Origin: Chrysoperla carnea
Lineage: Eukaryota > Arthropoda > Insecta > Neuroptera > Chrysopidae
DNA: 64,000 bases
Reading direction: 5' to 3'
Assembly (NCBI RefSeq): GCF_905475395.1
Contig: NC_058342.1
Span: forward strand, 28,740,640-28,804,639
Under the pieces are notes generated by a model. The model was not told where the DNA came from, searched no databases, and saw only the letters and a list, made by a program, of their open reading frames with translations. Positions 26,801 through 36,669 of the stretch are shown here, in pieces. The translations under genes were made by a program, and so were the position numbers. Position 1 is the first letter of the stretch, and every line of letters starts with the position of its first letter.

Positions 26801-29800
26801 TCATATCTCTTTTTGTTTTTGAGTTATCGTGATGACAGACGGACAAACGACAGACAGACAGGCAGTTACAAACTTGGGACTAAACTTATTATAGCTTGAT
26901 ATATTTAATGTACATGGTATAATAATATATTTAATAATATTGATATATAAGTTGCTTACACGAAGAAGGCTTAATTTTGCTTAATTTGTGTTCGAATGTT
27001 TTAAATTGATATTTTTATTCATAACCACTAACTGTGATTATAAATAGTCAAATAGGTATAATTATGTCAAGTTTTGACGTTAATTAAGCCACAGGAAATA
27101 TTTGTGTAGGTAGTATTATTTATTAATTAGATATCTTTATAAATTATAAATTAATTAATTAAACAAACACATGTGTGATGTTTAATGTCTAGTCTATTTT
27201 TTTTGTGTGGCTCTTAATGACCGTTACATATAATTTAAACTTTTAAAGTAATTAGTTCATTTACAAAAATTATTTTTGATTCAAACTATAATAGTACAGA
27301 CAACAGAGTCAAATTTTCATCTTAAGCTGAAAAATTACGCGAAGAAAATGAAAATTTGGTTATAGATAAGTTGATAACATGTAAAATATTAAATTCAATG
27401 ACCTTGTATCATATTTTGAAAGACAGAAAAATTTTGAAAATGGAAAAATAACATAAAACAAATGAAAAATATACCAAGATATACTAAGTTTAGTCCCAAG
27501 TAACGCTTAAAAATATTGATGCTACGAACAAAATTTGGGTATACGTGGTCATTAAATCACCTAATTGGTCCATTTCCGGTTGTCTGTCTGCCTGTCTGTC
27601 GTCTGTCCGTCTGTCATCTCGATAACTTAAAAACGAAAAGAGATATCAAGCTGAAATTTTTATAACGTGCTTAGGACTTAAAAAGTGAGGTCGAGTTCGT
27701 AAATGAGCAACATAGGTAAATTGAGTATTAGGTCCGTAGTACCGATCTTGTAAACCGTTAGAGATAGAACAAAAGTTAAAGTATAAAAAGTGTTCCTTAT
27801 ATAAAAATAAACAGCTTTTGTTTGAAACATTTTTTCGTAAACATCACTGTTTACCCGTGAGAGCGCAAATTATGTCAATTGTTTGTTTTCACTTGTTTAT
27901 TATTAAAGTTTCTATTGCTTGTGCTATAAAAGTAACGCATATAATCAATTACGCGTTACTCATTTGTTTTTCTACCCTTAATTTTAATTAAGTGGGTGGA
28001 GTCAAAAAAAAAGGGTTACAACAAAAACTTACCATCCATACTTGATTTCTTGGAATCGTTATTGTTTGATGGACCACCTAGATGCGTTGCACTATCTTCT
28101 CTGCCCCGTAATAATCGGCTAATCGCTGATACAGATGGTGCTGTGGCTCGATCACATAATCCATCTTTGACTAAACGATCACGTATTTCCCAACTGAATA
28201 TGCCAGGATTATCACGTTTATATTGTTCAATTTTATGTTCCACTTCTGGTGAAGCGACTCGCGGCTTGGATCCACCAATTACACCCGGTCGTATTGAACC
28301 AGTTTCCTTCGACGGGGGATAAAAGAAAATTTTTTAAAAATTTGTGTTCTAAATTTTTGTCATTTTTGTTACAGGCAAAATGAATAAAAAATATTTACAA
28401 CGAGCTCTTAAAGTAGTTCGGGTGTTTCAGCAAGTACCTACGGTAACTGATAGTTCAAAGTTTTTTACGTTTAAGGATGTATGAGCATGGTAGTGGGGGC
28501 ACAAATTTAAAAATAGATATTTTCAATTTTGATGATAAATTTATATTATTACTCGACGATATAAGACGAAAAGTAAGAATAAAATTTTTCGATATCTGGC
28601 TTAATTTTCAAAATATCGAAAATTGGAATTTTTTTTTAATTATTTAGCTTTCGATATTTCGAAAACCAAGACACATATCGAAAAATTTTATTCTCATTTT
28701 TCGTCTACATTCATGAAGTTATAACAAAATTCATCATCAAAGTTGAAAATAAGATAAAAATAATTTCAACCCTTAATCTACCCTGCTCTTACATCCCTTA
28801 TATGGACGGTGACACTTAGTTTTTTTCTTTTCTAATTCATTGCTAATATGTTGATTTCTATTAAAAAGTTTTTTTTAAATTTGTTTTCATTCATTCCAAA
28901 TGAAAATTATCAAAAACTTCCAAAATATGTCGTTTTTTGAGATTCCTCCATAAGAGCCAATGTATTTTATATCGATTTTTAATGACTTTTTTCTTAAAAA
29001 TTTACGGATACCTAAGCTGAAATTTTAACCACATATTCTTTGAGTAAAAGACTACCTACAAACAAATTTTGAGCCTTTAAATCAAACATTGTTGTCATGC
29101 TCATACATCCTTAAACGTCAAAAACTAATCAAATTGACGTATAAATTTTATCTTTTACACCATAAGTCTTTGTTGAACGATTAATTCGATCGCACGGAAA
29201 CCATCTATCGATAAATATACTAGAAGGCTTTAATGGTTTACTTAAAACAACTTGGAATCATTTTACCCTGAGGGATCATTATAGACCACTTTCCCCTACT
29301 TTTTCTAGAATTAAAAAACTTGTTAAAAATACAACCTTTTCATAGGCGAATAACAAATTTTAAGGTCAGTTTTTATGACGAAATACAAATATGTCGTTAC
29401 GGGTAAAATGATCCCCTTTATATAGGCTAAAATGATCCCTATTTTGTGTGTAAAATTATAATAGATAAAATGATCTCCCATCATGTAACGGACCTTGAAT
29501 GTGTTGATTTAGATGAATTTACCCACTATCCTAACAAGGTCGTTCAAAACAATCCCTTTTGAGAAATATTGAATAGTTCTAAAAATTTTAACAGATCAAA
29601 AGAAATTTACATATCAATATTGTAACATTTGAATAAAGAATTCGAAAATATTTCGACGTTGTACATATTGCGAATAATTTGGCTATAAATTACATTTTTT
29701 CTTAAGGGGGTCATTTTAGACCACCTTCCCCTGTAGACAAATAAATATATCCCATCATTTGATTTTAAAAATAAATCAGATTGTAGCACTGTCCTTTTTT

Positions 29801-32800
29801 GAATAAATTGTACGATTATGGCTACTCTCCCTTATAAATTAAATTAAGGTCAAAAGATATAAAAATTATGGCAATATCCTCGCTTCGTCTCGCGATAAAA
29901 CTAACCGTGTAATGTTACTCGAATATCCCCTATTTATAGTTTTATGAAATTTAATTTAGAAAGTATCACATTTCACAACTTCAAAGTAGACAGTTTGATA
30001 TTTTTTTTTTCCAAATGTATAAATATTTACATTAAAATGAAAGAAATAATATCAATTTAATTAATTACACATCTAAGTTTGAAAACATTTAACGGTCTAA
30101 TGATTCAAAAACATTTGTTGCAATTTTATTTTAAAAAAATTTTAAAAAAAGTGTCATCTGTTCGTCAAATTGATGAAGCACGAAAAAATATAAGCATAAA
30201 AGAATTTATGTCGCGTAATCGAATATGAAAGTATAATATTATTGAAATCTTAACGACGTTCGACATGAAAAATACGTCTTTATAACAGATTCCAAGCACG
30301 GATACAATGAAAAGGAATCGACCCAATTAAATAAAGTAAGTAATCAACAGTACCGTACGAAAGAACTCCACACTCGGTTAATTGTACAAAAACTAATCGG
30401 TAATTAAACCTCAAAAAAGCTTTCATCATGAAGAAAATTTACGACGCTTTCCAAAAAGAAAACATAAAAAATTTGGTTTTTGACGTTTAAACGTCGAAAG
30501 TTAGTCAAATTGACGTATAAATTTTATCTTTTATGATATTTTTAAAGCATTAAAAAACATTTACGTGATACAAATATTATATTTATTAATATCCAAAACT
30601 TAGATTTAATAAATTCAATGAATATAAATTAGATGCTAACTTGGCTAATCCGCCGAACTACTTTAAATCATGATTTCAGAGCAATTATTCCGGGACTTTT
30701 CTAACACTTTATATAAGATTTAATCACGAGAAAGAAATTTTTTATAAAAATAATTACCTGATAACGATTTAATATTTTTGATACACAACCGTGTGATACT
30801 CGTAATTGTCTTGAGATAACACAAGGTCGAACTCCTGCAGCAGCCATTTCCACAATTTTTAAACGTATATGATTTGGTAATGGTCGACCATTAATAAATA
30901 CACCGCCAAGTTGATTTACTCGTCCTTGTCCTATAAAAATTATTACCATATCAGTTCATTATAATTTTACTAAGGACGTTAGAAGGGTCAAAGTTTTGAG
31001 AGGCAAGCGCAAGAGAGAACGAGAAGAAGTAAATTATCCGTTCTCTTTATTTTCCATGTCTTTTACAAATACTGAATTTTGGAATTTCTTGATTTCAAAC
31101 TATTTCGCAAATTTATAACTTTGATTCTCTGAACTCTGATCTATACACGGTTCTGATTTAAAAAATACGTAATATAGTAAAATAACTTCTATGATTTTAA
31201 AAAAAATATGTCTTTAAAGATGTGAAGAAAATTTGTAAAATGAAAAATGTTTTAACACTTATTTATTTCTACAAAAGCATCTGGAATCTTTAAGTTTGTT
31301 GTTGAAATTTATGTTACCCATTAACATTTTAGTTTTTATGAAATGAAATAGTAAAGTGCTTAATATCGCAAATTATTTCGAAGGATCAATAGAACAATTT
31401 CGGTTTAAGAATCTTGAATGATATAACTCTGCCATGAAGGTTTCGTAAAACTTAATAAAGTGATTAAAATCAGAAACGGACCTGATAGGAATATAATTTC
31501 AACATCGGGGGTGTAGCTCAGATGGTAGAGCGCTCGCTTAGCATGCGAGAGGTACCGGGATCGATACCCGGCACCTCCAATGTATTATTAACTAAAATTT
31601 TTAGTAAAATTATGAAATTAATATTCATTTTGTTTTGAGAATACTTCGATGATAAAAACAATTTAGGGAAAAATATTAGTCACTTTGAAGTTCTTAAACA
31701 ATTTAGAGAAAAATGTTTGTATAGAACACGCTTTTTCAGTTACAAGTACTAAAAGATCTTTAGTAAGAACGTATTTAATAAAGTTTTCATAACAATTTTT
31801 GACTAAATTTATGACTTGTGAAGTGGCTTTCCAAAATGTATTGAATGAATTTTAGGCTTTCAAAAAATGAGTTGTATATTAAGGATGAAATTTTTCTATT
31901 GTATTTTCCTAAGAGGTCATTGAAGTTCCAATTTAACCTGACTACTATGCAAATTAGTAATATGGATTTACTGAAACTTCATTGATCCGTTAAGAAAACC
32001 CTCTGAAAAAAGTTTCAATTTAATTTAACAAAACAGAGAAAAAATAATTTTTTTTTTCAATCATACAATTTGAAAATGAATTCAAATGAAAATATGTTTT
32101 TTTAAAAGAACTTAAATATTTTGTGGTTCAATATCAAAGTCCTTAAATTTTCTTCTACTAATAGGATTAATTTTAATCTATATTAAACAATTTTCAAGAT
32201 TGTTGAAGTTCTCAAAAAATTTTTTACTCAACATCTTCAAAATTTTAATAAATAATTATAGTAAAGACCAAAATTTGAATATTTCTTTACTAATTTCATT
32301 TTGAAATTTTATATGTCAGAAGGGTATTTTTCAAAAATTACACTTTTGATTGTCAATGTACAATGAAAAGCGATACAACGAAATTATAAGTGGATATGTG
32401 CATTTCATCTCCTAGAAATAATTATCTTCCAGAAAGAAAGATCACGAATTTATTCTCCGAAGAAAAATAAAAATCGTCGAAAGTCTTCTTGATCCTGTCA
32501 AAGGATCTGCAAACTGAGCCTCTGGTGAACTTAGTTTGGCCATTTATTAAGGCTTCATTATTTTCATAAGGTTCAAATTAAAGTGAACAAGTTCAAGCTC
32601 AAAATAGTACAAAAATGATATTTTTTCCATAACGGATATGTTCTTTTATCCTGCTCATTAATCTTCTAATTTGTTAATTTGATTAATAATAGACTCGACG
32701 TTATAAGTAGGGTTGATACCTCAAACTTCTGGAAAGTCGAAATATAGTGAAATTAATCTAATTATAATTATCACTAAGTAATTAAAATTATTTATTTAAC

Positions 32801-34763
32801 TCTGTAGAACTTATGTTGACATCAGGTCATCATCCAGGACCTCGCATTAAGAAAGACCTCGTCACACAAAAGACGCGAGTAACTTAAATGATCTATTCAA
32901 AGATGAGTATTCAAAATAACGTAAAAACGAGAGCTAAAAGATCGTTCTCAAAATTAAAATTGATCAAAAACTTTTTGAGATTAACTGTGGCTCACGATAT
33001 TTGCAAAACAAAAAGCTAGCAAAGTTAACTTTTATGTCTAAAAAGACGCGTTGTCTAACGCCGGAACTGATCTCCCGATCAAATTGAAAATACAACAATC
33101 TTACAGTAAACGATGTCGTTATAACCGATTTAGCTATATAATGTTTTTTTTTTTTTTTGTTGAATATCAGCAACAAGTTTCAAAATATGTATATAAAGTT
33201 GATTTATGACTTTTTAAAGAATTTGTGCTACTGAACACAAAGTATTTAAAAGTTAACTGAATAGATTTTTATGAGACCCACTCCGTATGGATAAGATAAA
33301 TGGGATCAATTTATGTGTATTGACAAATATGTCATCACTTTCTTTTCACATTTTTTTTCCATTATACAAGATTTTGAAATGACCTTTATCGTATTGACAA
33401 ATTTGTAACAGTAAATAATTTGACAATTCGTAAGAAATTAGGAGAAATATTTCATAAAAAAAAATAAAAAGAATAGAATTGCATAAAACAGATGAAAAGA
33501 TGAAAACAAGTGCTTTTAATCTAAAAGACCAAATTAAAGTATTTCTGCCATCTAATTGAGTAAAGAAATATATTTGGGAGGTGGGAATAAAGTGTTTCTA
33601 ACAAGTGAAATTAAAAACTAATTGTTCACAATAAAGTATTCAATTTTTATATTATTGAAAACAAAAGAATGTCATATGTCAAAATACATTTTAAATTCAA
33701 CCCTTAAATATGTGGCAATAAATAGGAACATTTTAAGTTTAGAATATAAGTTCAAATAATAACAATAAGTATTTTGACAGAATTTCCACAAAATTCCATG
33801 TTAATAAGTGAAAAATGAAACTTGAAAAAAAAACTGATATCCCGCAAAACTCTTTCGAGGCTGAGATTACAAAGATCGTGGCCTTGGTCCATAGGAGGAG
33901 GTAGTAGTGGTCCAGGATCAAAACTGATTTTGTCCACCACGTCTATGAATGCACAAATTTCCAACTGTTTATATTCGAATTTCTTCAAAATTAAATGTCA
34001 GATTACTAAGTTTGCCACCTCAAAGTTCTGGGAAATCAGGAGATAAATCAAAAAGTCGGGAGATAGTGAAATTAATTTACCTGCATATAAAACAAATAAT
34101 CAAAAAAATATCTTGTTTTTACTGAACTCTGGAGAATTTATGTTGACATCGGGAGTCGAGGAAGGCGACACAATTTCGAGAATCTCCCGTTGAAAAATCT
34201 CGAAAGGTGGCAACCCTAAAGATTACATATTTTGTTTCCCAACCCTAAAGATTACTTTGAATTCGAGACTAAATTTGAGGAAAAATAGGCAGCATTTTCC
34301 ACGAATTTCCTGTCGATTGCATGTAAGATACTTTTAGGGCTACCAATTCTCCATATTTGATCGGGAGGCTCCAGAAATCGTGTAGTGTCCTCTTGAGCAG
34401 TTTTTATTTTACATTATTTGAACAATATTTATTTTAGTTTGTAATCAAGGAAAAGCTGGGTTAAAAACAAAAAAAATATCGTTACAATTCGGTGATTATA
34501 ATTAATTTTCCGATTTTCCGGAGCTTTGATATGGCAACCTTATTTCTTATCCAATTTTCATATGTATTGATTATTGATTAACAACGTATTATCGAATATT
34601 TTTGGTCTTAAAGTCGACTTGGATTTATCATTTTTGTGGGAAATTCTTTTTGAGATTCACAAAATTGTTTACCTTGAAATGGATATCCACTAAAGCATTG
34701 TCGGTGCATATTATAAGTGTCTGGATCACTGTCTAAATTATTCGAATTTGTCACAACAGTCAT
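16866..34763 (-). CDS. prd: Pax3/7 transcription factor, paired-like, five coding exons
   Basis: This is a DNA-binding transcription factor of the Paired/gooseberry/Pax3-Pax7 group, which acts in the nucleus in segmentation and neural patterning. Coding exons on the minus strand are 34763-34673, 30930-30758, 28306-28033, 18861-18457 and 17806-16866. All have GT-AG borders and keep frame, giving 627 aa. The paired domain spans about residues 31-157 and is split after LNRYQ at a conserved site. An acidic linker (CDSEPG) leads to the homeodomain at about 204-263, with WFSNRRAR giving the Paired-class serine at homeodomain position 50. The C-terminal third is rich in Ser, Thr, Asn and His. [16 protein letters not shown] fits prd better than gsb as I remember them, so the orthology is likely but not proven. 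The octapeptide is reduced to SSMDG. Confidence 0.95.
17807..18456 (-). repeat. Pax intron 4 with a family H repeat copy
   Basis: About 18046-18378 of this intron matches a 320-bp repeat that also occurs at 60966-61430. Shared blocks include AACCCACTAATTTTGGGTCA, GATGTCAG.TTTTCGCTA and TTAGTAGGATTACA. The rest of the intron has nothing I recognise. The donor is GTAAGT at 18456 and the acceptor is TTTGACAG at 17807. Confidence 0.65.
18457..18861 (-). CDS. prd: Pax3/7 exon 4 (homeodomain)
   Basis: It encodes the acidic linker, the entire homeodomain (HD 1-60, with [12 protein letters not shown] in helix 3) and a Ser/Thr-rich start of the C-terminal region. The acceptor is TTACAG and the donor is GTAAGT. 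The exon enters and leaves in phase 1. Arg-rich KRKQRRSR at the HD N-terminal arm is typical and likely nuclear-localising. Confidence 0.95.
19138..19331 (-). repeat. Fold-back repeat family E, copy 1
   Basis: TTCGACTACCAAATAGTCAT at 19141 and the inverted ATGACTACCTGGTAGTCGAA near 19307-19326 form the ends. The next 15-20 bp are also inverted. The interior has a GTGCAGTCGGCCACCAAATT block that recurs in reverse orientation in the copy at 42191. No coding content. Confidence 0.7.
20273..20452 (+). repeat. TTAAGGATGTA repeat copy
   Basis: TTTAAGGATGTACGAGCGCC at its start matches the terminus of the TTAA element at 28471. The interior (TTGGATAAAA..ATATAAAGTTGGACTA) matches a second diverged copy at 18960-19070. 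A further TTAAGGATGTAG lies at 20444. The copies are decayed. Confidence 0.5.
20452..20700 (+). repeat. GGCTGTCC repeat family, copy 3
   Basis: It starts GATTAGGTTATATTGGCTGT and keeps the GGACAAACTTAGGC and CCCATTGTGATA blocks of the family. Its 3' part contains a tRNA-like inverted B box (GGAATCGAACCCGCTACC on the plus strand, that is GGTTCGATTCC on the minus strand). That points to a tRNA-related SINE component, at low certainty. Confidence 0.5.
21349..21421 (-). tRNA. tRNA-Ala (AGC)
   Basis: It is a 73-nt cloverleaf with acceptor GGGGGTG paired to CACCTCC (one G-U), anticodon stem CTCGC/GCGAG, loop TTAGCAT with anticodon AGC, T arm CCGGG/CCCGG and discriminator A. No intron and no encoded CCA. 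A T-run follows within 15 nt on the minus strand, as a Pol III terminator. It lies in Pax intron 3 on the same strand as its host. Confidence 0.95.
21655..22062 (+). mobile_element. Family A copy, A2 (alternative 3' module)
   Basis: The left part is truncated (GTTCGTAAATGAGCAACATA). Past the CTCGTGAGAGTGCAAA block it has the second type of 3' module (TTTTCTCCAAAACTATAAAA, ..CCATAATTGTGTTGG). It ends in the common terminus TCAACAATTAACTCAATTG..TTCACTTG. Confidence 0.7.
22811..23645. mobile_element. 835-bp TIR element with TA target duplication
   Basis: The ends are CACTGAAAAAAAAATT and the inverted AATTTTTTTTCAGTG, each flanked by TA (22809-22810 and 23646-23647). A GGTTGTC motif sits inside both ends in subterminal position. 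There is no transposase frame, so it is non-autonomous. TA duplication suggests Tc1/mariner-like mobilisation, by inference. A 31-bp tandem array lies inside at 23065-23150. Confidence 0.7.
23065..23150. repeat. 31-bp tandem repeat, about 2.8 copies
   Basis: Units start at 23065, 23096 and 23127, each CGCT(G/A)TCGATGCTTG then (C/T)TG(T/C)GTTAACCAAATG. The second and third are identical over their shared length. The array is notably GC-richer than its surroundings and sits within the TIR element. Confidence 0.9.
24067..24420 (-). repeat. Family F (Helitron-like) segment, reverse orientation
   Basis: GATACCCACCCGCGTCACTG at the left edge is the reversed 3' end of a widespread insect repeat type ending GCGGGTGGGTATC. 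The interior (GTATATCAGAAAAGATGGC, ACAGAAATCTTTAATTTATG) matches the copy at 52843 in reverse. No coding capacity is visible. Assignment to rolling-circle elements is uncertain. Confidence 0.5.
25570..25850. repeat. Family F segments, decayed
   Basis: ATACCCACACGCTTCGCTGG at 25568 and AGTGAAGCGTGGGGGTATCA near 25827 are two ends of opposite polarity. Between them are CATGGCCATCTTTTCTAATA and a GATCAAGACAGG block like that in the other family F copies. Probably two overlapping partial copies. Confidence 0.45.
26467..26592. repeat. Inverted repeat abutting family A copy
   Basis: AGAGAGTACATACACATTAA at 26467 pairs with GTGCAATGTACTCTCT at 26579-26594, and TGTATAAGA is mirrored by TCTTATACA. 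It lies directly next to the family A copy at 26613, at a place equivalent to the fold-back found in the 38-kb copy. Confidence 0.55.
26613..26921 (-). mobile_element. Family A copy, A3
   Basis: In reverse orientation it holds GGGTAAACAGTGATGTTTAC, TTTCAAACAAAAGTTGTTTA, TTTACAAGAT, CATTTACGAGCTCG, a short GACAGACAGACAGG microsatellite, CTTGGGACTAAACTTA and a TACATGGTATAATA end. Part between the microsatellite and the terminal block is missing. Confidence 0.7.
27466..27895 (+). mobile_element. Family A copy, A4
   Basis: It runs from ATATACCAAGATATACTAAG and TTTAGTCCCAAG through the GTCTGTCTGCCTGTCTGTCG microsatellite, GAGATATCAAGCTGAAATTT, AAATGAGCAACATAGG, CCGTTAGAGATAGAAC and GTTTACCCGTGAGAGCGCAA. 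The 3' module is almost wholly deleted before the terminal AATTGTTTGTTTTCACTTG. It sits just before Pax exon 3. Confidence 0.75.
28033..28306 (-). CDS. prd: Pax3/7 exon 3 (second half of paired domain)
   Basis: It encodes [17 protein letters not shown] and the C-terminal RED subdomain through [12 protein letters not shown], then a short linker with the reduced octapeptide SSMDG. The exon begins in phase 0 after AAG and ends in phase 1 at GTAAGT. Family conservation is strong throughout. Confidence 0.95.
28471..29114. mobile_element. TTAA-flanked TIR element in Pax intron 2
   Basis: TTAA (28471-28474 and 29111-29114) flanks 15-bp perfect inverted ends GGATGTATGAGCATG. The left 160 bp is also inverted internally up to about 28803 (ATCGAAAAATTTTATTCT in both arms), so the element is partly palindromic. 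There is no coding content. The TTAA duplication suggests piggyBac-type mobilisation, by inference. Confidence 0.75.
29190..30757. other. Pax intron 2, remaining part
   Basis: AT-rich intronic sequence without a gene. Two diverged direct blocks reading GATCATTATAGACCACTTTC / GTCATTTTAGACCACCTTCC, both followed by CCCT, occur at 29275 and 29708. At 30484-30536 lies a short repeat matching the right flank of the TTAA element. Confidence 0.6.
30758..30930 (-). CDS. prd: Pax3/7 exon 2 (first half of paired domain)
   Basis: It encodes [20 protein letters not shown] through [14 protein letters not shown], the beta hairpin and PAI subdomain of the paired domain, which bind DNA. The acceptor is TTTTATAG and the donor is GTAATT. 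It enters in phase 1 and leaves in phase 0. Confidence 0.96.
31507..31579 (+). tRNA. tRNA-Ala (AGC), second copy
   Basis: It is identical to the minus-strand copy at 21349-21421 except one T-loop base (ATCGATA against ATCGATG). The anticodon loop TTAGCAT gives AGC, and all stems pair. It is antisense to the Pax gene, in intron 1. A T-run appears only after about 20 nt, so termination may be less sharp. Confidence 0.94.
32702..32800 (+). repeat. AGGGTTGCCACC-type MITE, left part
   Basis: AGGGTTGATACCTCAAACTT, TCTGGAAAGTCG and TAGTGAAATTAAT match the left part of the element at 34009. A diverged middle (AACTTATGTTGACATCAGG) follows to about 32840. The right end is lost. Confidence 0.5.
33752..33988 (-). 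other. Unrecognised GC-richer open frame in intron 1
   Basis: A minus-strand frame (about 78 codons, TTG at its first codon) reads through a central non-repetitive stretch, [18 protein letters not shown] then [16 protein letters not shown]. Its composition is unlike the surrounding AT-rich intron. The plus strand is also open here. No family is recognised. It could be a captured gene fragment, part of a decayed transposon or chance. It abuts a MITE remnant. Confidence 0.25.
34009..34217 (+). mobile_element. AGGGTTGCCACC-type MITE
   Basis: GTTTGCCACCTCAAAGTTCT at the left and AAAGGTGGCAACCCT at the right form imperfect inverted ends. GGGAGATAGTGAAATTAATT inside is shared with the fragment at 32702. 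The element is about 200 bp, non-coding. A related pair of ends (TAGGGCTACCAATTCTCC, ATGGCAACCTTA) lies at 34338-34540. Confidence 0.55.
34673..34763 (-). CDS. prd: Pax3/7 exon 1 (start codon exon)
   Basis: ATG at 34761-34763 is preceded in frame, one codon further upstream, by TAA, so this is the likely start. It encodes [20 protein letters not shown] then [10 protein letters not shown], which resembles the MTVT..MHRPFFNGY start of Paired proteins. The donor is GTAAAC in phase 1. The 5' UTR and promoter lie above 34764 but show no clear core elements. Confidence 0.92.
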
Positions 34764-36669
34764 TATTTAGCTCGAAAACACTTCGCGATAAAACAAGGGA
34801 AAACCAAGAAAATTTACATAACTATATTACAAACACTAAAAACTCGGGAAAAATGCCGTCACCAAAAAACAAAAACAGATCACCACTCAAACACACTCAA
34901 AAAAAAAAAAAAAAAAATTGAGAAGTCAATGTTCACCGTATTAAATCTTACAATCAACTAAAAATTCTTTGAGTAACTCTATGACGCAAACAGAAAATTT
35001 GTATCCAAAGCCATAAAAAAAAAGTTTTGAAATAAAAATACAAAAAAATTCTGTTGAATAGTTTTTAATGAATTGAAGTATTTTTAGTTAGTAGGGATAT
35101 AATAGTTTATTGCCTAATTAACCGAGTATTACTCCGCCCATACTCATAATAGGTATGGGAGCCTTGGAACCTAATTGGATTCTTATGTTAAGTATACTTT
35201 ATGGTTGATTTTTGTTTGAAATTATTTCATAATTTCTTACCTTTAATTTCAATTTGTGCACGCCTTTGTAATTTTTTTCTTGTTATCCAAAAAATTGTAA
35301 TTTATACTTTGTTAACATTGGATTTTGGTTTTTGATTTTAATTCTATTTTTCCATAAATTTTTCATTTTTGTCGAATAATTTCAACGAGTTTTTCTTTAA
35401 CTTGCTATATATGCACTAACTTTCAAGAAAACTCCATCCAAATAGAGGTATGGACTATCAAAGCCAAATTGACACTTTTAAATTTAAACAAAATTTTAAT
35501 ACAAAATTCTTTTTAACGGACAAGCTTTTATTATATTAAAAAGTAGAAAATAATTTTATTTATCAGTCACTCATACCCAACTATTTGTAAAAGCATGAGA
35601 CGCTCAATTTAAAAATCAAAAATATATCGGATTGCCTTATCTACTCCACTACATGATTCATTCTTGATATTAAGCGCCTCAAGCTGATTACAGACAGACA
35701 ACGGGACAGGTGAAACTGAATAAAAGCTTGTAAATCGCTGTATTTTCTGGAATAATGTTCGCACAGAAGTCTTCCATCAGTGCCCTAATATTTTTATTTT
35801 GTGTTATTGTTAAACAAGAAATTTTTCGAAATCAAGGCTAAATTTTCCAACAAATCCAATAAAAGTGGTTCGTTTTTCTATAAAGATCGTTTTAATTCAA
35901 ATTGAATGAACAAACGCACAAAAAGCTAGATTTTTGCTATCAATTATTGTCTAAACTATTCGGTTTACAAAAAAGTATTTATAAAGAACAACTTTCTAAT
36001 TTAAAGCGTTCATCTGTTTGTCAGTTATGAATCAGAATGAGGTTTTAATTGAACCTGAAAATAAGATGTGTCAGTTTGAAACTTATATTTGTCGTTTGAA
36101 GCATTTTCCTCGATTAAATTAATTTATCGAGTTTCAAGCATAGCTCACTCTGTTGATTCGAACTTCATAATAATCCCATCCGATAATACCAAGGAGGTTA
36201 CCGGGATAAATTTTCGGCGGTAATTTTTTTTCCAAATTCATTTTTAAGCATGTAGATTTTAAAAAACATTTTATTACAATTTTCGGGAAAAAATGGCAGT
36301 TAATTGTATATTTTCACTTGTTAAATATAAGAAAAATTGTCGAAAATGGCATGCATGATCTGTCAAGGTGGTTTAGAAAAATTACAATAGCAATTATTTA
36401 TACAATACAAAATTTTGTGCAGTTATATATTATAAGTTATTTAAAAGTTAATATTGCATGCCATAAAAATTTTAACGTCAGGTTATAAATTTGGTTTTAC
36501 AGCTACCTATTATATTATGTTTCGCGTGGCAAATAAGAGAAAGTTCATTCCAACTACTGCATTTATTTTAAAAATATTAACTTTTCTGTGTACATGATAC
36601 CAAATTCATAGCGCAGAAATAGCGTAGACTAAGTGAACTTTCCACTTTCATGGTTTTAAGATAATTTAT

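Larger units (their letters stand above)
18862..28032. other. Pax intron 3 (9.2 kb), repeat-filled
   Basis: No exon is seen inside this intron. It carries a fold-back repeat (19138), a GGCTGTCC copy (20452), a tRNA-Ala gene (21349), several family A copies, a TA-flanked TIR element (22811) and Helitron-like family F segments. Between these lie AT-rich stretches with no recognisable content. Confidence 0.7.
30931..34672. other. Pax intron 1 with nested tRNA and MITE remnants
   Basis: Contains a plus-strand tRNA-Ala gene, several AGGGTTGCCACC-type MITE ends and a small GC-richer open frame (33752-33988). The rest is AT-rich sequence in which I see no gene. Confidence 0.65.

Noticed and set aside
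27996-28322. 108-aa plus-strand open frame
   Set aside because: It lies opposite Pax exon 3, which encodes an unmistakable paired domain on the minus strand.
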